From an uncultured Bacteroidota bacterium (GTDB lineage Bacteria > Bacteroidota > Bacteroidia > Bacteroidales > VadinHA17), in contig CAIJYD010000025.1 in the NCBI GenBank assembly GCA_903824785.1, forward strand, positions 1-64,000: 64,000 bases of DNA, read 5' to 3'. A program made the position numbers and the translations under genes. Position 1 is the first letter of the stretch. Each line of letters opens with the position of its first letter. The notes below the pieces were generated by a model, which made no database searches, had not been told where the DNA came from, and was given only the letters and a program-made list of their open reading frames with translations. This document shows, in pieces, positions 16,695 through 25,333 of this stretch.

Positions 16695-17813
16695 GTGAAA
16701 ACGTTCTCTGAACTTGGAGTTTCCGGCAGTTATTTAAAGGCTTTAGAAGAAATTAATATTTTTGATCCTACTGAGATACAGATAAAAGCCATTCCATTTC
16801 TTATAACCAAAGGGACTGATTTTATAGGTCAGGCCCAGACCGGCACCGGTAAAACTGCTGCTTTTGGGCTGCCAATATTGCAGGCTATTAATCCGGATGA
16901 TACTCATGTACAGGCATTAATCCTTTCACCAACACGCGAACTGGGTCAGCAGATAGCCAAACAACTCTTTAAGTTCACGAAGTACTGCCCCAAAAAAATA
17001 TTTATAGAGTCAGTATATGGTGGCGCACGCATAGATCAACAGATAAGTGCACTGAAAAGGCCAACACATATTCTGGTTGCAACACCGGGCCGTCTTGTGG
17101 ATCTGCTTGAGCAAAAGGCAATCAATCTTTCTTACATCAGAACCATAGTTCTTGATGAGGCCGATGAAATGCTGAGTATGGGATTTAAAAAGGAGCTTGA
17201 CACGATTCTTCGTTTTACGGCGGGTAACCGTTTTACCTGGCTCTTTTCGGCAACAATGCCGCCGGCGATAAAAGCTATTATTAAGGGTTATATGTCTGCC
17301 GATGCCATGAGGGTTGTAATAAACAAGCATGATGTTATAAACAGCGATATCGAACATAAATTTATTGTTTGTGAAATTGGAAAAAAGCCTGAAATCCTGA
17401 CTGCGTTCTTAAAGGCGCAGGGAGAAAACAGAGGCCTTGTATTTTGCAGAACAAAAGCAGATGCACAAAACATTGCCAAACAACTTATTGCAAGGAATAT
17501 CAACGCAGATTCCCTTCATGGTGATATGCTGCAAAAAGAACGGGATAAAGTTATGAGGGCATTCAAGAATATGAAGCTTCAGATACTGGTCGCTACCGAT
17601 CTGGCAGCCAGGGGTATTGATGTGAAAGAGCTTGCCTATGTTGTCCATTATTCTCCTGCGGAAAGTACCGAATACTATACACACCGTAGCGGACGAACAG
17701 GGAGGGCCGGTAACAAAGGGCTTTCGTTCAGCCTGATAACCTCAAGGGAGCTGTCGGGTATGAAGAGGATAGAGCGGGAACTGGGGATAAAAATAAAAGA
17801 AAATCACAGGTAA
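16695..17813 (+). CDS. DEAD-box ATP-dependent RNA helicase
   Basis: This cytoplasmic RNA helicase is likely involved in ribosome assembly or mRNA turnover. All core motifs are seen in order: Q motif (FDPTEIQ), I (AQTGTGKT), Ia (PTRELGQQ), II (DEAD), III (SAT) and VI ([10 protein letters not shown]). The GTG start gives 372 residues beginning [10 protein letters not shown], the usual helicase N-terminus; ATG 16641 would add 18 residues lying over the promoter box. The protein ends soon after the helicase core, with no long basic tail of the RhlE or CsdA type. The VF530-type gene follows 11 bases later and is probably co-transcribed. Confidence 0.93.
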   Translation: MKTFSELGVSGSYLKALEEINIFDPTEIQIKAIPFLITKGTDFIGQAQTGTGKTAAFGLPILQAINPDDTHVQALILSPTRELGQQIAKQLFKFTKYCPKKIFIESVYGGARIDQQISALKRPTHILVATPGRLVDLLEQKAINLSYIRTIVLDEADEMLSMGFKKELDTILRFTAGNRFTWLFSATMPPAIKAIIKGYMSADAMRVVINKHDVINSDIEHKFIVCEIGKKPEILTAFLKAQGENRGLVFCRTKADAQNIAKQLIARNINADSLHGDMLQKERDKVMRAFKNMKLQILVATDLAARGIDVKELAYVVHYSPAESTEYYTHRSGRTGRAGNKGLSFSLITSRELSGMKRIERELGIKIKENHR

Positions 17814-17824
17814 ATATTCCTGTT

Positions 17825-18049
17825 ATGAGCGGACAACAGAGTAACGACCCGTTACATGGCAGAACACTGGAATATATTGTCTTGTTTCTTGTTGATCACT
17901 ATGGGTGGGAAGAGCTGGGGATGAGGATAAAAGTTAATTGTTTTACCAGTAATCCAAGCCTGCAGTCGAGTCTTAAGTTTTTACGAAAAACCCCATGGGC
18001 CCGGAAGAAAGTAGAAGATTTATTTATCCGGTTACAACAAAATTCGTAA
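17825..18049 (+). CDS. VF530 family DNA-binding protein (DUF2132)
   Basis: This 74-residue protein matches the VF530 family along nearly its whole length: [21 protein letters not shown] and the C-terminal [17 protein letters not shown]. The structure known for the family is a small helical domain reported to bind DNA; its role is not known. It lies 11 bases after the helicase gene and ends 12 bases from the convergent peptidase E gene. Confidence 0.9.
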   Translation: MSGQQSNDPLHGRTLEYIVLFLVDHYGWEELGMRIKVNCFTSNPSLQSSLKFLRKTPWARKKVEDLFIRLQQNS

Positions 18050-18061
18050 CAGATAGCTCTG

Positions 18062-18769
18062 TTACTTTAACAAAAACGACAACTCATCAGCCGTTCCGAA
18101 TTCCTCCGGAGCTATACCTTTTTTGAAAATCCTAACATTCCTTGGGCCGATAAGAGTAATCTTTTTGTCCTCAAGAAGCAGCATCGTTCCTTCGCGAAGC
18201 CCTGCCACATATATTCCGGGATTGGCTTCAATGAACTCCTCTATCCTTTGTTCTCTTGTCTCTCCGGCATGTCCTGCCGGATTTGCATCGAGATAATGCG
18301 GGTTTATCTGGAACGGGATGAGACCGAAGGCTCCAAATGAGTCAGGTTCAACAACCGGCATGTCGTTTGTGGTTTTTATTGTCGGACAGGCAACATTTGA
18401 TCCGGCACTCCATCCGATATACGGAGTTCCTGAAAGGACCTTCTCCCTTACAATATCAATAAGTTTATTCTCCATTATCATCTTCAGAAGTTTCCAGGTA
18501 TTCCCTCCGCCAACAACAATCGCCGCTGCCTCTTCTATAGCTTTCACCGGATCGCTAAAGTGGTGAATAGAAACAATTTCATGACCAATCTCCCTGAATC
18601 TTTCAACTACTTTTTTTTCATAATCATCGAACGAAAACGTTACAGCTGCATAGGGAAGAAACAGGGCCTTTATCGGATTTGAGCCAAGAAAGTCTTTAAT
18701 GTTCTTCTTTGGGTAATCGAGATAAGGTTCTCCGGGATTAGTTGAGTTGCTTATAAGTAATAACCTCAT
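18062..18769 (-). CDS. pepE: Peptidase E (alpha-aspartyl dipeptidase)
   Basis: PepE is a cytoplasmic serine peptidase of family S51 that hydrolyses dipeptides with N-terminal Asp. The nucleophile elbow GWSAGSN, the preceding GGGNTWKLL and the later QINPHYLD match the family. At 235 residues it has the usual length and no signal peptide. It is a single gene that converges on the VF530-type gene. Confidence 0.93.
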   Translation of the reverse strand: MRLLLISNSTNPGEPYLDYPKKNIKDFLGSNPIKALFLPYAAVTFSFDDYEKKVVERFREIGHEIVSIHHFSDPVKAIEEAAAIVVGGGNTWKLLKMIMENKLIDIVREKVLSGTPYIGWSAGSNVACPTIKTTNDMPVVEPDSFGAFGLIPFQINPHYLDANPAGHAGETREQRIEEFIEANPGIYVAGLREGTMLLLEDKKITLIGPRNVRIFKKGIAPEEFGTADELSFLLK

Positions 18770-18845
18770 AAATAGGGATATATAATTTCAAAGTATTTGT
18801 AATCAATTTCTGTGGCAAATAAATGGCAGCTGTTGCCTGCAAACC

Positions 18846-19631
18846 TTATTTCAAAATCAGAGATGATCTTATCTGTTTGATATCATGGTTCTCTGTGATA
18901 TTATTTAAAGAAAAAGTTTTAAAGGTATTACTTGAAATATTGATAAGAAGAATTTTCCCGCTCAGCACCTCTCCGGTTTCTGTAATTATTTTAATCACCT
19001 CATTTGCCATATAGGCTCCAACGATACCGGGAAGTACCCCAAGCAATCCGACTGTTGAAGGCAGGGGATTTTTCATTTCACTGTTTTCAGATAAAGGATT
19101 ATAGCATCTGTAAGTAGGACCACCCATGAAGTTGAAAACAGAGATAGCTCCTTCATGCCTGTACACAGAGCCATGCACCATTGGTTTGTTCAGGATAATG
19201 CAGGAATCATTTATAATGTACCGGGAAGTCAGATTATCCGTTGCATCAACAATTACGTCGAAATCCTTTAAAATGTTCAGAGCATTGGAAGCGTCAATAC
19301 GGAGATTGAAAATTTCGTATTCTATTAGTGAATTAAGATGTTCCAGTCGGGTTTTTGCGATTATTGATTTTAGTTTTCCGACATCATTTGAGCCGTATAA
19401 TACCTGTCTCTGAAGATTAGTTTCATCGACCATATCAAATTCAGCAATTGCAATTTTTCCTAATCCTGCAGCTGCAAGGTATTGCAGAACCGGGCATCCG
19501 AGACCACCGGCGCCAACTACAAGAACTTTAGCCTGCTTAAGCTTTTCCTGTCCTTTGACTCCTATTTCCAGGATCATGGTTTGCCTGCTGTATCGCCTTT
19601 TTTCTCGTGGTGATAATATTTCGCTTTCCAT
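18846..19631 (-). CDS. ThiF/MoeB/HesA-family E1-like protein lacking key cysteines
   Basis: These proteins adenylate the C-terminal glycine of a ubiquitin-like sulfur carrier (ThiS, MoaD or similar). The nucleotide fold (GAGGLGCP), NLQRQVLYG and DATDNLTSRY are present. At the usual zinc and catalytic sites only one Cys is left: the segment reads PTYRCYNPL, where relatives have CYRC, and the Cys of the SCAEAGVLG-type segment is missing (PSTVGLLGVLPG). No C-terminal CxxC or rhodanese domain is seen. Zinc binding and thiolation may therefore be lost while adenylation remains. Start ATG 19631 gives 261 residues (MESEILSPREKRRY) and is supported by an exact promoter box 24 bases upstream; a reading from 19724 would contain that box. 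No ThiS or MoaD gene lies nearby. Confidence 0.85.
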   Translation of the reverse strand: MESEILSPREKRRYSRQTMILEIGVKGQEKLKQAKVLVVGAGGLGCPVLQYLAAAGLGKIAIAEFDMVDETNLQRQVLYGSNDVGKLKSIIAKTRLEHLNSLIEYEIFNLRIDASNALNILKDFDVIVDATDNLTSRYIINDSCIILNKPMVHGSVYRHEGAISVFNFMGGPTYRCYNPLSENSEMKNPLPSTVGLLGVLPGIVGAYMANEVIKIITETGEVLSGKILLINISSNTFKTFSLNNITENHDIKQIRSSLILK

Positions 19632-19654
19632 GGAAAAGAAAAATGATTGTCTTA

Positions 19655-19662
19655 CAAATATA
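19655..19662 (-). promoter_or_regulatory. -7 promoter box of the ThiF-like gene
   Basis: The minus strand reads TATATTTG, an exact TAnnTTTG match. The predicted leader to ATG 19631 is about 20 bases, which supports that start. Confidence 0.6.
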
Positions 19663-19804
19663 CAATACCGGCGATTAAGAAACAAAAATAGAAAATGAGA
19701 GTGGCAGGTGGCAGCCTCTCTCATTTTGTCTTCGGGAATGATTCTTTGACGGTACTTTCGATCAACCGGTATAATAACCTGTTCAGCAGAGCTATATTAT
19801 TAAT

Positions 19805-20755
19805 TTAATCGTTAAATGTAAAAGAAATACCTATTTCAAAAGGGTAGAGGTTGTTACCGGCTGGCCCTTTCCCGGTAAGAAACAGAGGAGTTACATAATA
19901 AGTGCCATAAAGTTGAAAATTCTCATACCCAACGCGTGCTGTAGCGCCATATCTTAACATATTCAGACTGAAATCTCCATTCTCTTTCACCTTTTGACCA
20001 TCCTGAAATTTCATTTTGGTATGCGATCCGATCTTTATCGCACCAATGGGTCCGCCAGCGATGTTTATATGGCTGTTATTTACAGGCAGCTGAAATTCCA
20101 GCAGTAGAGGCAGATTGAGATATAAGGTGGCAAGCTTTGATTTTTCAAGAACAGCTTCCGGATCAAGTATCTCAATTATCCCATTAGTTCCGGCTTGTAT
20201 ATTGTTGTTCCCTTCAAACTTATAGTTATTCCAGTTGAGGCCAAGGCCGGTCACCAATCCAATATGGTTTGTTATCCCAAGGCATAATTGTGCAAAGTTG
20301 ATATTGAAATTTACTGATTTGCTTGAGCGCAGATTCATATATTCAATATCGGCTGGCAATACCAGACTTTTATCGGATGTTAAGTAATTATTAAATCCGA
20401 ATTCTGCTGCGGACCAGTGACCTTTAAACTTGTTCTTTTTGCTTTTATTCTGATCATCATTATCTTCTAAATCCTCAGGATCAGACACTTCATTTTCACT
20501 ATATTTTTCAAAATTGACCTTATTTCCTTCCATAGATTCCAGAATCTTAAGCCCTCTGTTTCCAACTCTTATGTTAACGGATGAATCTCCTTCCTCAACA
20601 CTCAGAAGATTTCTTCCGACAGCGATTCTTGTATTACCGTTTTCATTAACGGCAACTTCCTGCTTCTTACCTGCTCCGTTTTCTACCGACGATTCCTGAC
20701 CAAACCCCTGAAGGATTATTGCGGTCATTATTATTATTAGTTGAAACTTTTTCAT
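19805..20755 (-). CDS. Outer-membrane beta-barrel protein of a sigma-factor operon
   Basis: The product has 316 residues, with a signal peptide at about 1-19 (MKKFQLIIIMTAIILQGFGQ), an N-terminal region of about 90 residues ending in an acidic and lysine stretch (DPEDLEDNDDQNKSKKNK), then a beta-barrel of alternating polar and hydrophobic strands that ends in ISFTFND. It resembles the PorT/OMP_b-brl group without close identity. It is the last gene of a three-gene unit behind an ECF sigma factor and an anti-sigma-like membrane protein, an arrangement common in Bacteroidota, so it is probably a member of that sigma regulon. Its function is unknown. Confidence 0.75.
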   Translation of the reverse strand: MKKFQLIIIMTAIILQGFGQESSVENGAGKKQEVAVNENGNTRIAVGRNLLSVEEGDSSVNIRVGNRGLKILESMEGNKVNFEKYSENEVSDPEDLEDNDDQNKSKKNKFKGHWSAAEFGFNNYLTSDKSLVLPADIEYMNLRSSKSVNFNINFAQLCLGITNHIGLVTGLGLNWNNYKFEGNNNIQAGTNGIIEILDPEAVLEKSKLATLYLNLPLLLEFQLPVNNSHINIAGGPIGAIKIGSHTKMKFQDGQKVKENGDFSLNMLRYGATARVGYENFQLYGTYYVTPLFLTGKGPAGNNLYPFEIGISFTFND

Positions 20756-20818
20756 GATAAATAAATTTTAATTGTTTGTGTTCTCAGTGATAAGACGAAG
20801 AGGCTATTCAAAAAGTTA

Positions 20819-21919
20819 CTAAAGAGATCCTCTTTTTTTAACGGGGGCATTGAAATTCAGCAATTTTGAACTGAAATACATTGATTTCAATTCGCCGCTT
20901 TCGTTATTTTTCTCACTGAGGGCCATCTCCCATCCAAGAAGCTTATTCAGCCCTGTAACACCGGCCTCTGCAATTTCGTAGCCTTTAAGCGGAGTATCAT
21001 CCGTTAACCTCTTTTCTTTTAATATCGTATTACGGAACGATTTTGTAATGTACCTTTCCAGAGTGCTTCTATCGTCATCGTAAGAGGGTATGGTAAACCG
21101 GGGACTGTTTTTTATAAGAATATTTTCTGCACTTCTGATCTTTAAATTGATTTCAGCATAAACAGGAACCTTCCCTGGTTGTATTTCCTTAATGTTTATC
21201 TTCTCCTGCAATGAATCATTTGGTATTGCTGCAACTGAAGGCGATTGGCTAATGACAGAACTTTCTTTCTCAGGCCGGGTAACCCGGGGTAATCCTTTTT
21301 GTTTTATTTTATCAGTCTTGCTTTCTGATTTATATTTATCTTGTATTTCTACTTTGGATAAACGCAGCATGTTACTGTCAATCATGATGTTGAGAGAAGT
21401 TTTATTCGATTTCTCAGAAATGTTTAGTGGAATAGGAAGATAAGAAATTATGAGGAGGGCAATTGTTGCAGCTGCACTTAATACTATGACTGAAAGGCGA
21501 AAGATGTTTTGTTTTGCAGTTCTCCTGGTGAGCTGGTTCTTAAATTTGTAACTGCCGGCTACAGGGGCAAGTTTAGTTTTTTGAATTAACTCAAAGGTTC
21601 TCCTCTTCTCTTCACTATTATTGATGATCTCCCTGAGCTCAGCTATCTGACCGGACGACAGATCGTTTTCCAGATAAGCAACACAGAGGTATTCGAACTG
21701 TGATTTGGGAAGCTCTTCAGCTGATTTTCTCAGATGGTCTTTGTGCGGAAACGGGCTGATTGAAGGTTGAATACTAACCAGTGACATTTCATCAAATTCT
21801 TCTTTCAGATCGGGATTATCGATCAGAAATAGTCTCAGCTGGTCAGCCTGAAGGTCGCTGAGATTACCATCGAGTGAATCGATAAGCCATATTTCATAAT
21901 TTGTTCTGTCGATTAGCAT
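20819..21919 (-). CDS. Anti-sigma factor-like membrane protein
   Basis: This 366-residue protein starts 2 bases after the ECF sigma gene ends, so translation is probably coupled. The N-terminal about 135 residues are helical and acidic with LIDSLDGNLSDLQADQLRLF and a second similar segment (YLENDLSSGQIAELREII), as in anti-sigma zinc-finger-like domains but without the His/Cys ligands. One TM helix follows at about 145-165. The remaining about 200 residues would be periplasmic and show no domain I recognise. Role as the anti-sigma factor is inferred from position and topology. Confidence 0.7.
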   Translation of the reverse strand: MLIDRTNYEIWLIDSLDGNLSDLQADQLRLFLIDNPDLKEEFDEMSLVSIQPSISPFPHKDHLRKSAEELPKSQFEYLCVAYLENDLSSGQIAELREIINNSEEKRRTFELIQKTKLAPVAGSYKFKNQLTRRTAKQNIFRLSVIVLSAAATIALLIISYLPIPLNISEKSNKTSLNIMIDSNMLRLSKVEIQDKYKSESKTDKIKQKGLPRVTRPEKESSVISQSPSVAAIPNDSLQEKINIKEIQPGKVPVYAEINLKIRSAENILIKNSPRFTIPSYDDDRSTLERYITKSFRNTILKEKRLTDDTPLKGYEIAEAGVTGLNKLLGWEMALSEKNNESGELKSMYFSSKLLNFNAPVKKRGSL

Positions 21920-21921
21920 GG

Positions 21922-22407
21922 CTAAAGAATGGTTTCAATTTTACCAATGTAGCTTTTAAGAGCCAGTCGTCCCCTGTAAATGTTAATTTTTACCTGTGCC
22001 TCACTTAGTCCTGTAATATCCCCTATCTCTTTATAGCTGTATCCTTCATAATCTCTTAGCATTACAGCAGTTTTTTGTTGCCCGGGCAGCCTTTTGAGTG
22101 CATCCTGAAGAATCTCATTAAGATCGCTGTATTGTGATTCATAAATCATCTCCTGTTCAATTGAAGGCTCAAGACTCGTCATTCTCTTTTCCTTCCTTAT
22201 AATGTCAATCATGGTATGGTAAGCTGTTGAAAATAACCACGATTTTACAACCGGGTATTCAATCTCAGCGACATGTCTCCAGAGCTTTTCATAACTGTCC
22301 TGTACGATATCGTTTGCCCTCTCTTCATCTTTCAGGTGTCCACGGATAAAGCGGTAAACCGAATCGGCATATTCTTGTACAGATCTGTTATATTCCTGAA
22401 CTGTCAT
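21922..22407 (-). CDS. ECF-family RNA polymerase sigma factor
   Basis: This is a small sigma-70 family factor of 161 residues. Region 2 is seen as NDIVQDSYEKLWRHV, with WLFSTAYHTMIDIIRKEKR after it; region 4 reads LRDYEGYSYKEIGDITGLSEAQVKINIYRGR. It directs RNA polymerase to a small regulon, normally under control of the adjacent anti-sigma factor. It is the first gene of the three-gene unit; no TAnnTTTG box lies upstream, which would fit autoregulation from a sigma-specific promoter, though I could not identify one. Confidence 0.92.
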   Translation of the reverse strand: MTVQEYNRSVQEYADSVYRFIRGHLKDEERANDIVQDSYEKLWRHVAEIEYPVVKSWLFSTAYHTMIDIIRKEKRMTSLEPSIEQEMIYESQYSDLNEILQDALKRLPGQQKTAVMLRDYEGYSYKEIGDITGLSEAQVKINIYRGRLALKSYIGKIETIL

Positions 22408-22724
22408 AAAGTTAATTTCAATATAAAGACGGATGAATTGACAAAAAGTTACAGTGCTTTGTACTTTTATTAAATAGTTTGGTTGTGTCGTTAGTTACAA
22501 TTAGGAGACCGGAAACACCAAAAAATTAGCGAAAAACTGACGGGACAGCACATTATGCCGGAATAATTACAGACTTTGATTTCAAATTGCAGGATATCCC
22601 TGCAGGCACTACTTATTTATGACAATAGCTTAATGATGTATTAGGGCTTCCGGAGGTTTCTCTGGAAGGTGGTGCATCAGCACATTAAAGTTTTCTTCGT
22701 GTTACATCGGTGATCAGAAGATAG
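22408..22724. other. 317-base gap with a hairpin pair
   Basis: No gene is supported here. A 9-bp stem with one G-T wobble and a GTTT loop lies at 22647-22668 (CTTCCGGAG/CTCTGGAAG), followed by GTGC-ATCA-GCAC at about 22671-22682. TGCAGG and CCTGCA also face each other at about 22588-22604. The first two lie 3' of the GH16-like gene and may end its transcript, although no T-run follows. Confidence 0.4.
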
Positions 22725-24341
22725 CTAACTCTTTAAAGTATAGACCCTTACCCAGTCAATTTCCATGGATGTCGTTCCGCTGATTGCTTTATCCAATCCA
22801 CCAGACAGAAGGATATACATAGGGTTTTGAGGAATGTCTGTTGTCTGGGTAAAAACTTCGGTATCATTTATTTTCCAAACAAGTTTATCGGATGTCCATT
22901 CCAGCTTAAAGATGAAAAAGTCATTGGCATAACGAGAGCCAATGGAGGTTTTTGAGGTATTGCCTTTTGCGGAGAAGAAGTCGGACCACACTTTCCCTTT
23001 GGATGTACGGCAAATGTCAATGTGAGGAGTTATGTTATCAGACAGAAGAGAGAAAGCGCTCTTCGCGGCAGGATCTCCGAGTTTTATTTTTGCAGTAAAA
23101 ACGCCATATTTCTGCCTGAAACTACTGCCGGAATTAATCAGCCCTGACGTATAGCTGAATTCTTTTGTAGAGAAGCCGTTGGTGGCGGACCAAACTTTAC
23201 CCGTAATTTTTTGTGGCTTGGTATTTATCTTAAGAATGCTGTTCCTTAGTTCAAAATTTTCTTTTTCTGTATAAGCCTGAAGATCTGATTCAACCGAGTA
23301 TCTGTCTTTAAGTAGCTTTTCGCCCCAGTAATAGTTTGTAAGCCATTTTGAGGTGTCGGGCTTGTCTCCTTCAAATTCATCGCTGAAGATTAGTTCTCTC
23401 TGTTTCAGAACATCAAATTTATTGGAATCCTTGATTTTAAAATACCAGATAATATCAGCATCTTTCTTCAGTTTATCATATTCCAAACCTTCTTTGAACA
23501 TTTCTGTTTTTTCGTATCTCTTTTTGTCGAGCAGATACTCTTTCCTTTCTTTGAACTCAACGCCGGAGACATACTCTTTAAGCTCAGCTAACCGTTCCAT
23601 CCGTTTTGAGCCATTGGTATTCAGATAGTTTGCGTATTCTTTCGATGCTTTGAACTTATAGAACTCTTTTATTTCATTGCTTGATTTTTGACTTTTGTAC
23701 TCAAGGAGCTTTTTATATTCCGCGGAGTCCTTGAAGGTAATCGGCTTCATGTTTTGTTTCGCCCTGAATTCGGGAGTTTTTATCAGAGAATCGAGCTCTT
23801 CGTAGCGTAATACTATTTTGGATTTTTCAGTTTCTTCTTTCTTTTTGGATTTAAGAAACAGCCGGACCTCTTTATTTGATTTTATTGTTTTGAATTCAGT
23901 GAACAATCTGTATTCATCAGAGTCTTTAAAGGTAATAGGTTTCATCTTTTCTTTTTCCCTGAATTCTGAAGATCCGATGAATTTCTCAAGTGCTTCAAAT
24001 TCCTTTATTTTGTCAGAGCCATCGAGGGCTGTAAACTTTTTCAGGTCGTTTCCGGCACTGGTTTTAAAACAGAGAACGATATCTTTTGCTTTCTGAAGGG
24101 AAAAAAACTCCTTCTCCTTTGCAAATTCTTCAGAGTTTTTGTACTGAAGGGATTCAATCTCTTTTCTTTTCTGAATGAAAGCGGAAGAATTTACCAGCTC
24201 ATTCAGTTCAAGATATTTTGCCAGCTGATCAGACGACGAATACGAATTGAGTTTCTCAAATTCAGTAATCAAAGCCTTTTCAGCCTGCTCAATTTTAGAA
24301 GTTGACGGGATCATTCCCAGTAAAAGCTTGAGACTTGCCAT
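22725..24341 (-). CDS. GH16-like protein without catalytic glutamates, with four N-terminal helical repeats
   Basis: The product has 538 residues. Residues about 50-315 are charged, helical and built from four related units of about 65-75 residues, each with the pattern (S/T)xEFxxK...S(D/A)EY; units 2 and 3 share the exact segment MKPITFKDS at about 132 and 197. From about 316 a concanavalin-like beta-sandwich of glycoside hydrolase family 16 begins (FSDEFEGDKPDTSKW) and ends IDWVRVYTLKS. The GH16 active site ExDxxE reads HIDICR at 440-445: the nucleophile Glu is His440 and the acid/base Glu is Arg445; only Asp442 remains. Hydrolysis is therefore unlikely, and glycan binding is possible. No signal peptide or TM helix is visible, odd for this family. 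It is a single gene, divergent from the LolA-like gene. Confidence 0.8.
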   Translation of the reverse strand: MASLKLLLGMIPSTSKIEQAEKALITEFEKLNSYSSSDQLAKYLELNELVNSSAFIQKRKEIESLQYKNSEEFAKEKEFFSLQKAKDIVLCFKTSAGNDLKKFTALDGSDKIKEFEALEKFIGSSEFREKEKMKPITFKDSDEYRLFTEFKTIKSNKEVRLFLKSKKKEETEKSKIVLRYEELDSLIKTPEFRAKQNMKPITFKDSAEYKKLLEYKSQKSSNEIKEFYKFKASKEYANYLNTNGSKRMERLAELKEYVSGVEFKERKEYLLDKKRYEKTEMFKEGLEYDKLKKDADIIWYFKIKDSNKFDVLKQRELIFSDEFEGDKPDTSKWLTNYYWGEKLLKDRYSVESDLQAYTEKENFELRNSILKINTKPQKITGKVWSATNGFSTKEFSYTSGLINSGSSFRQKYGVFTAKIKLGDPAAKSAFSLLSDNITPHIDICRTSKGKVWSDFFSAKGNTSKTSIGSRYANDFFIFKLEWTSDKLVWKINDTEVFTQTTDIPQNPMYILLSGGLDKAISGTTSMEIDWVRVYTLKS

Positions 24342-24472
24342 TGTAAAATCGTTTTAAATACAACCTGTTAAAGATAAAAATCTTTCGATAATAATTGAGC
24401 ACGATGGTTCAATTATTTGTTTTTTCGGTATTCGAAAGCGTGTACGATAAAAAAAAGAATTAATTTAGGCAT

Positions 24473-25252
24473 GTGAAATTCAATAAAATGAAGGATCTGT
24501 TTTTTCTCCTGGTTCTGGCTAATGTCTTATTATTAAATGTACTTAATCTTGCGGCTCAATCTATGGGTGCTGCTGATATTGTAAGATTAACCGATGAAAA
24601 ATTCAATGGGGAAAAGTCAAGCATAATGGTAATGTCGATGACAATAATTCGTCCCGGCTGGCAACGAACGGTGGAGTTCAGGAGCTGGTCGATGGGGCGC
24701 GAAAAGGCACTTACATTATTAACAGCTCCCGCAAAGGATAAGGGCCAGACATTTCTTAAGATAGATCAGGAAATGTGGAGCTGGAACCCGGCCATCAGCA
24801 GACTCATTAAACTCCCTCCTTCAATGATGTCGCAAGGGTGGATGGGATCGGATTATACAAATGATGATATTCTTAAGGAGTCAAGCGTTGTAATGGATTA
24901 TACGCATGAAATTGTTGGGGAAGAGATAATTGACAACCGGCTCTGTTACAAGATAAAAATGGTTGCAAGGGAAGATGCTGACGTAGTGTGGGGTAAGCAG
25001 TTAAGATGGATTGATAAAAATGAATTACTTATACTCAAGGCTCAGCTTTTTGATGATGAGGGCTCTCTTGTCAGAACAGAGAACTGGTCAGAAATTAAAA
25101 ATATGGATGGAAGGGTAATTCCATCACGTCTTGAGCTCGTGCCGGCAGATGAGCCTGGTAATAAGACGATTGTGAATATCAGGGAAGTTAAGTTCAATGT
25201 AGGGATCAAGGATAGCTTTTTCTCACACCAGAATATGAAGAATATCAGATAA
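24473..25252 (+). CDS. LolA-like outer-membrane lipoprotein-sorting protein
   Basis: This 259-residue protein has a signal peptide (about 1-28, ending LNLAAQS) and a LolA/LolB-like fold. The marks are EFRSWSMGREKALTLLTAPAKDKGQTFLKID and WSWNPAISRLIKLPPSMMSQ, typical of periplasmic proteins annotated as outer membrane lipoprotein-sorting. Such proteins carry lipids or lipidated cargo between membranes. It heads a cluster with two permeases, an ATPase and an outer-membrane barrel, suggesting it is the periplasmic shuttle. GTG 24473 is the longest start; ATG 24488 (MKDLFFLL) is equally plausible. Confidence 0.85.
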   Translation: MKFNKMKDLFFLLVLANVLLLNVLNLAAQSMGAADIVRLTDEKFNGEKSSIMVMSMTIIRPGWQRTVEFRSWSMGREKALTLLTAPAKDKGQTFLKIDQEMWSWNPAISRLIKLPPSMMSQGWMGSDYTNDDILKESSVVMDYTHEIVGEEIIDNRLCYKIKMVAREDADVVWGKQLRWIDKNELLILKAQLFDDEGSLVRTENWSEIKNMDGRVIPSRLELVPADEPGNKTIVNIREVKFNVGIKDSFFSHQNMKNIR

Positions 25253-25333
25253 GAGGTTCTTGCAGTCAGATCAGTATCAATCAACCTGCCCTGCATGGTT
25301 AACTATGTTTGTTTATCAGATCAGAGCAAAACA

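Noticed and set aside
22725-24341. Active beta-glucanase or laminarinase
   Set aside because: The two catalytic glutamates of GH16 are His and Arg here and no export signal is present.
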